NCBI GenBank assembly: GCA_030149625.1 | Contig: JASLHP010000377.1 | Span: 1 to 9,128, forward strand | DNA length: 9,128 nucleotides | Direction of reading: 5' to 3' | From: Solirubrobacteraceae bacterium | GTDB taxonomy: Bacteria; Actinomycetota; Thermoleophilia; Solirubrobacterales; Solirubrobacteraceae | Shown: piece after piece, positions 6,947 through 9,128 of the stretch | Layout: every line of letters starts with the position of its first letter | How positions within the stretch are numbered: the first letter of the stretch is position 1 | Program-made: the position numbers and the translations under genes | Notes under the pieces: model-generated | Told to the model about the DNA's origin: nothing | The model's database searches: none | Seen by the model: the letters and a program-made list of their open reading frames with translations, nothing else

Positions 6947-7710
6947 TGGCCGTGGCCCGTACGCCACTGATCGCGGGCAACTGGAAGATGCACAAGACGG
7001 AGGAGCAGGCTGAGGAATACATCCAGGCGCTGCTTCCGCGCGTCTCGTCGCTCGACGGCGTGGACGTGGCGATCTGCGTGCCGTTCACGGACCTGCGCGC
7101 GATGGTGGACAGCGCACGGGGCTCGCGCGTGGAGGTGTACGCGCAGAACATGCACCACGATCCCGAGGGCGCGTTCACCGGCGAGATCTCGGCGCCGATG
7201 CTGTGCGAGCTGGACGTGCAGGGCGTGGTGCTCGGGCATTCCGAGCGCAGGGCCATGTTCGGGGACACCGATCGAGCGCTGGCGGCAAAGGTTCCGGCGG
7301 CGCTCGATGCGGGCCTCGTGCCGATCCTGTGCGTGGGAGAGACGGAGGAGGAGCGCGACAACGACGACACCGATCGCAAGCTGCGTCAACAGGTGCGCGA
7401 CGACCTCGCGCACGTTCCGGCTGAGCGGCTGGGGGAGGTGGTGATCGCGTACGAGCCGGTGTGGGCGATCGGCACGGGCAAAGTGGCCAAGCCCGAACAG
7501 GCGCAGGAGGCGATCGCGTTCATCCGTGCGCTGGTCGGCGACCGCGACAAGCAGGCGGCAGAGGCGGTGCGGATTCTGTACGGCGGTTCCGTCAAGCCCG
7601 AGAACGCCGCCGAGCTGCTGGCTCTGCCGGACGTGGATGGCGCGCTTGTGGGTGGCGCGTCGCTGGACGCGCAGGCGTTCGCGCAGATCGTGGCGGCGGC
7701 CCCGCGATGA
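6946..7710 (+). CDS. tpiA: Triosephosphate isomerase
   Basis: This 254-residue TIM-barrel enzyme interconverts dihydroxyacetone phosphate and glyceraldehyde-3-phosphate. The catalytic set is complete: Asn12 and Lys14 in IAGNWKMH (9-16), His98 in VLGHSERR (95-102) and Glu170 in IAYEPVWAIGTG (167-178), which continues into the mobile loop over the active site. Phosphate-binding segments ILYGGSVK (210-217) and LVGGASL (234-240) are present. ATG 6946 shares its A with the pgk stop (TGATG), a classic coupled junction; AGGGG at 6931-6935 is a modest ribosome binding site. The frame stays open far upstream into pgk, but that part has no Tpi homology, so 6946 is the start. The stop TGA (7708-7710) overlaps an ATG at 7707 that opens a nine-codon mini-ORF before gpmI. 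Confidence 0.98.
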   Translation: MAVARTPLIAGNWKMHKTEEQAEEYIQALLPRVSSLDGVDVAICVPFTDLRAMVDSARGSRVEVYAQNMHHDPEGAFTGEISAPMLCELDVQGVVLGHSERRAMFGDTDRALAAKVPAALDAGLVPILCVGETEEERDNDDTDRKLRQQVRDDLAHVPAERLGEVVIAYEPVWAIGTGKVAKPEQAQEAIAFIRALVGDRDKQAAEAVRILYGGSVKPENAAELLALPDVDGALVGGASLDAQAFAQIVAAAPR

Positions 7711-7736
7711 GCGTGCACATCGTGTCGTGGGGATGA
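7707..7736 (+). other. Nine-codon mini-ORF bridging tpiA and gpmI
   Basis: ATG 7707 overlaps the tpiA stop (ATGA). It opens a frame encoding MSVHIVSWG that stops at TGA 7734-7736; the final A of this stop is the first base of the second gpmI ATG (TGATG). The arrangement would let a terminating ribosome re-initiate twice and reach gpmI. It may equally be a chance frame in a short spacer. No function is claimed for the peptide. Confidence 0.3.
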
Positions 7737-9128
7737 TGGCTGGCGGCGTGGCCGCCGGGCCTCGATCGCTCCCGGCGCCGTGCGCGTGCCTGATCGTGCT
7801 CGATGGCTGGGGGCTGGCCGAGCCCGGTCCGGGCAACGCGGTGTCGCTCGCGCGTACGCCCGTGTTCGACGCGCTGTGGCAGTCCTATCCGCACACGACG
7901 CTGACGGCTTGGGGGCGAGCGGTGGGGTTGCCGGAAGGGCAGATGGGAAACAGTGAGGTCGGGCATCTGAACCTCGGCGCGGGGGCGGTCGTACGACAGG
8001 ACCTCGTGCGCATCGACGACGCCGTCGTAGACGGCTCGCTCGCGCAGAGCGAGGTCCTGCGCGCGGCGTTCGCGGATGCCGAGCGGGTGCACCTGCTCGG
8101 TCTCGTCTCCGACGGCGGCGTGCACTCTTCGCTCGCGCATCTGCGAGCGCTGATCGCGCTGGGTCGCGCGCTCGCGGTCGAGGACCTCGTCGTGCATGCG
8201 TTCACGGACGGCCGCGACACGCTGCCGCATGCGGGCATCGGCTACCTGCGTGAGCTCGACGCCACGCCGGGCGCCCGTGTCGGCTCGGTCGTGGGACGCT
8301 ACTGGGCGATGGATCGCGACCGCCGCTGGGAGCGCACGCAGCGGGCTTACGACATGCTCGTGCACGGCAACGCGCCCTACCACGCGCAAAGCGGTGAGCA
8401 AGCCGTAGCGGATGCCTACGGCAGAGGCGAGACGGATGAGTTCATCGAGCCGACGCTGGTCGGCGAGGCGGCGGCGATTCGTCCCGGCGACAGTGTGATC
8501 GCGTTCAACTTCAGGCCGGACCGCATGCGCGAGATCACGCGCGCGCTGGCAGAGCCGGGGTTTGGCGAGGCTGACGCCCCAGGCGACCCAGGAGCGGGAC
8601 CGGCGGAGTCCGGCCTGCCGGGCTGGAGTGGCCGCGGCGGCGTGCCCGCGATCGGCCGCTACACGACGCTCACCAGCTACGAGGAGGGCTGGCCGTACCC
8701 GGTGGTGCTCTCGCCGGAGCACCCGCAGACGACCCTGTCGGTGGTGCTCGAGCGCGCGGGAGCGTCGCAGTTGCACGTGGCGGAGACGGAGAAGTACCCG
8801 CACGTGACGTACTTCTTCAACGGTGGCGAGGAGCGGCCGCTGCGAGGCGAGCGACGCGAGCTCGTGGCCTCGCCGCGAGACGTGCCGACGTATGACCGCA
8901 AGCCGCAGATGAGCGCGCGCGAGGCGGCGGCGGCGTTCGTCGGCGCTTGGCGCGACGACCACGATCCCCCGCGGTTCGGGATCATCAACTTCGCGAACGC
9001 GGACCTGGTCGGCCACACCGGTGTGATCGAGGCCGCGGTGCAGGCGCTCGAGACCGTGGACGAGTGCCTGGGGGAGGTGGTCGCGGCGGTGCACGAGCGC
9101 GGAGGCGTGTGCGTGGTGACGGCCGATC
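7733..9128 (+). CDS. gpmI: 2,3-bisphosphoglycerate-independent phosphoglycerate mutase, 3'-truncated by the window
   Basis: The visible 465 residues belong to cofactor-independent phosphoglycerate mutase, a two-metal alkaline-phosphatase-fold enzyme converting 3-phosphoglycerate to 2-phosphoglycerate. LIVLDGWG (20-27) carries metal ligand D24. MGNSEVGHLNLGAG (71-84) holds the phosphorylated nucleophile Ser74. SDGGVHS (126-132), FTDGRD (157-162), GRYWAMDRDRRWER (188-201), NFRPDR (259-264) and EKYPHVTYFFNGG (353-365) are the substrate-binding signatures. NFANADLVGHTG (419-430) gives metal ligands D424 and H428. The window ends exactly at VVTAD, so the His-Gly-Asn of the last metal motif and about 50 C-terminal residues lie beyond it. 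Residues about 277-303 form a Gly/Pro/Ala-rich insertion. Two adjacent in-frame ATGs (7733, 7736) are possible starts; GGGG just upstream is a weak ribosome binding site, and coupling to tpiA is likely. Confidence 0.96.
   Translation, partial: MMAGGVAAGPRSLPAPCACLIVLDGWGLAEPGPGNAVSLARTPVFDALWQSYPHTTLTAWGRAVGLPEGQMGNSEVGHLNLGAGAVVRQDLVRIDDAVVDGSLAQSEVLRAAFADAERVHLLGLVSDGGVHSSLAHLRALIALGRALAVEDLVVHAFTDGRDTLPHAGIGYLRELDATPGARVGSVVGRYWAMDRDRRWERTQRAYDMLVHGNAPYHAQSGEQAVADAYGRGETDEFIEPTLVGEAAAIRPGDSVIAFNFRPDRMREITRALAEPGFGEADAPGDPGAGPAESGLPGWSGRGGVPAIGRYTTLTSYEEGWPYPVVLSPEHPQTTLSVVLERAGASQLHVAETEKYPHVTYFFNGGEERPLRGERRELVASPRDVPTYDRKPQMSAREAAAAFVGAWRDDHDPPRFGIINFANADLVGHTGVIEAAVQALETVDECLGEVVAAVHERGGVCVVTAD

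Noticed and set aside
7592..9094. 500-codon open frame on the minus strand opposite gpmI
   Set aside because: The plus strand encodes all GpmI catalytic motifs; the minus frame is an Arg/His-rich antisense shadow of that gene.

Overview
The window is GC-rich, strand-coherent bacterial chromosome with every real gene on the + strand. Its backbone is a core-genome cluster: uvrC, rapZ, gap, pgk, tpiA, gpmI. The gene order, the base composition, and the mixture of apparently leaderless and Shine-Dalgarno-led genes suggest a high-GC actinobacterial lineage. The tpiA-gpmI linkage would suit a Thermoleophilia/Solirubrobacterales-type organism, but that placement is inference from gene order and protein style. 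Nothing in the window is diagnostic, and no mobile element, tRNA, rRNA or CRISPR array was seen.

Layout. Bases 1-581 hold the C-terminal end of an ABC-F ATPase. Bases 582-969 lack an intact gene but contain a convincing relic of a dCMP deaminase (HAE zinc motif at about 680-700) and a 13-bp palindrome. Bases 970-1377 encode a small four-helix membrane protein of unknown function. Next come uvrC (1433-3349, excision nuclease subunit) and rapZ (3452-4402, P-loop nucleotide-binding regulator). After a 174-base leader carrying a possible hairpin over the ribosome binding site, the lower-glycolysis run begins: gap (4577-5596), pgk (5708-6946), tpiA (6946-7710) and gpmI (7733 to beyond the window end).

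How the genes work together. Tpi, Gap, Pgk and GpmI catalyse triose-phosphate isomerisation, glyceraldehyde-3-phosphate oxidation, ATP formation and the 3PG/2PG mutase step. They form a compact transcription unit with tight coupling: pgk and tpiA overlap at TGATG, and tpiA and gpmI are linked through a nine-codon mini-ORF. The upstream genes (970, uvrC, rapZ) look separately promoted and leaderless: each start codon lies 6-8 bases after a -10-like hexamer and has no well-placed Shine-Dalgarno. By contrast gap and pgk have good Shine-Dalgarno sequences.

Most of the window is ordinary housekeeping DNA and I see no wholly new system. The points worth a second look are the decayed deaminase, the absence of yvcK and whiA between rapZ and gap, the leaderless promoter pattern, the gap leader hairpin, and the mini-ORF relay into gpmI.
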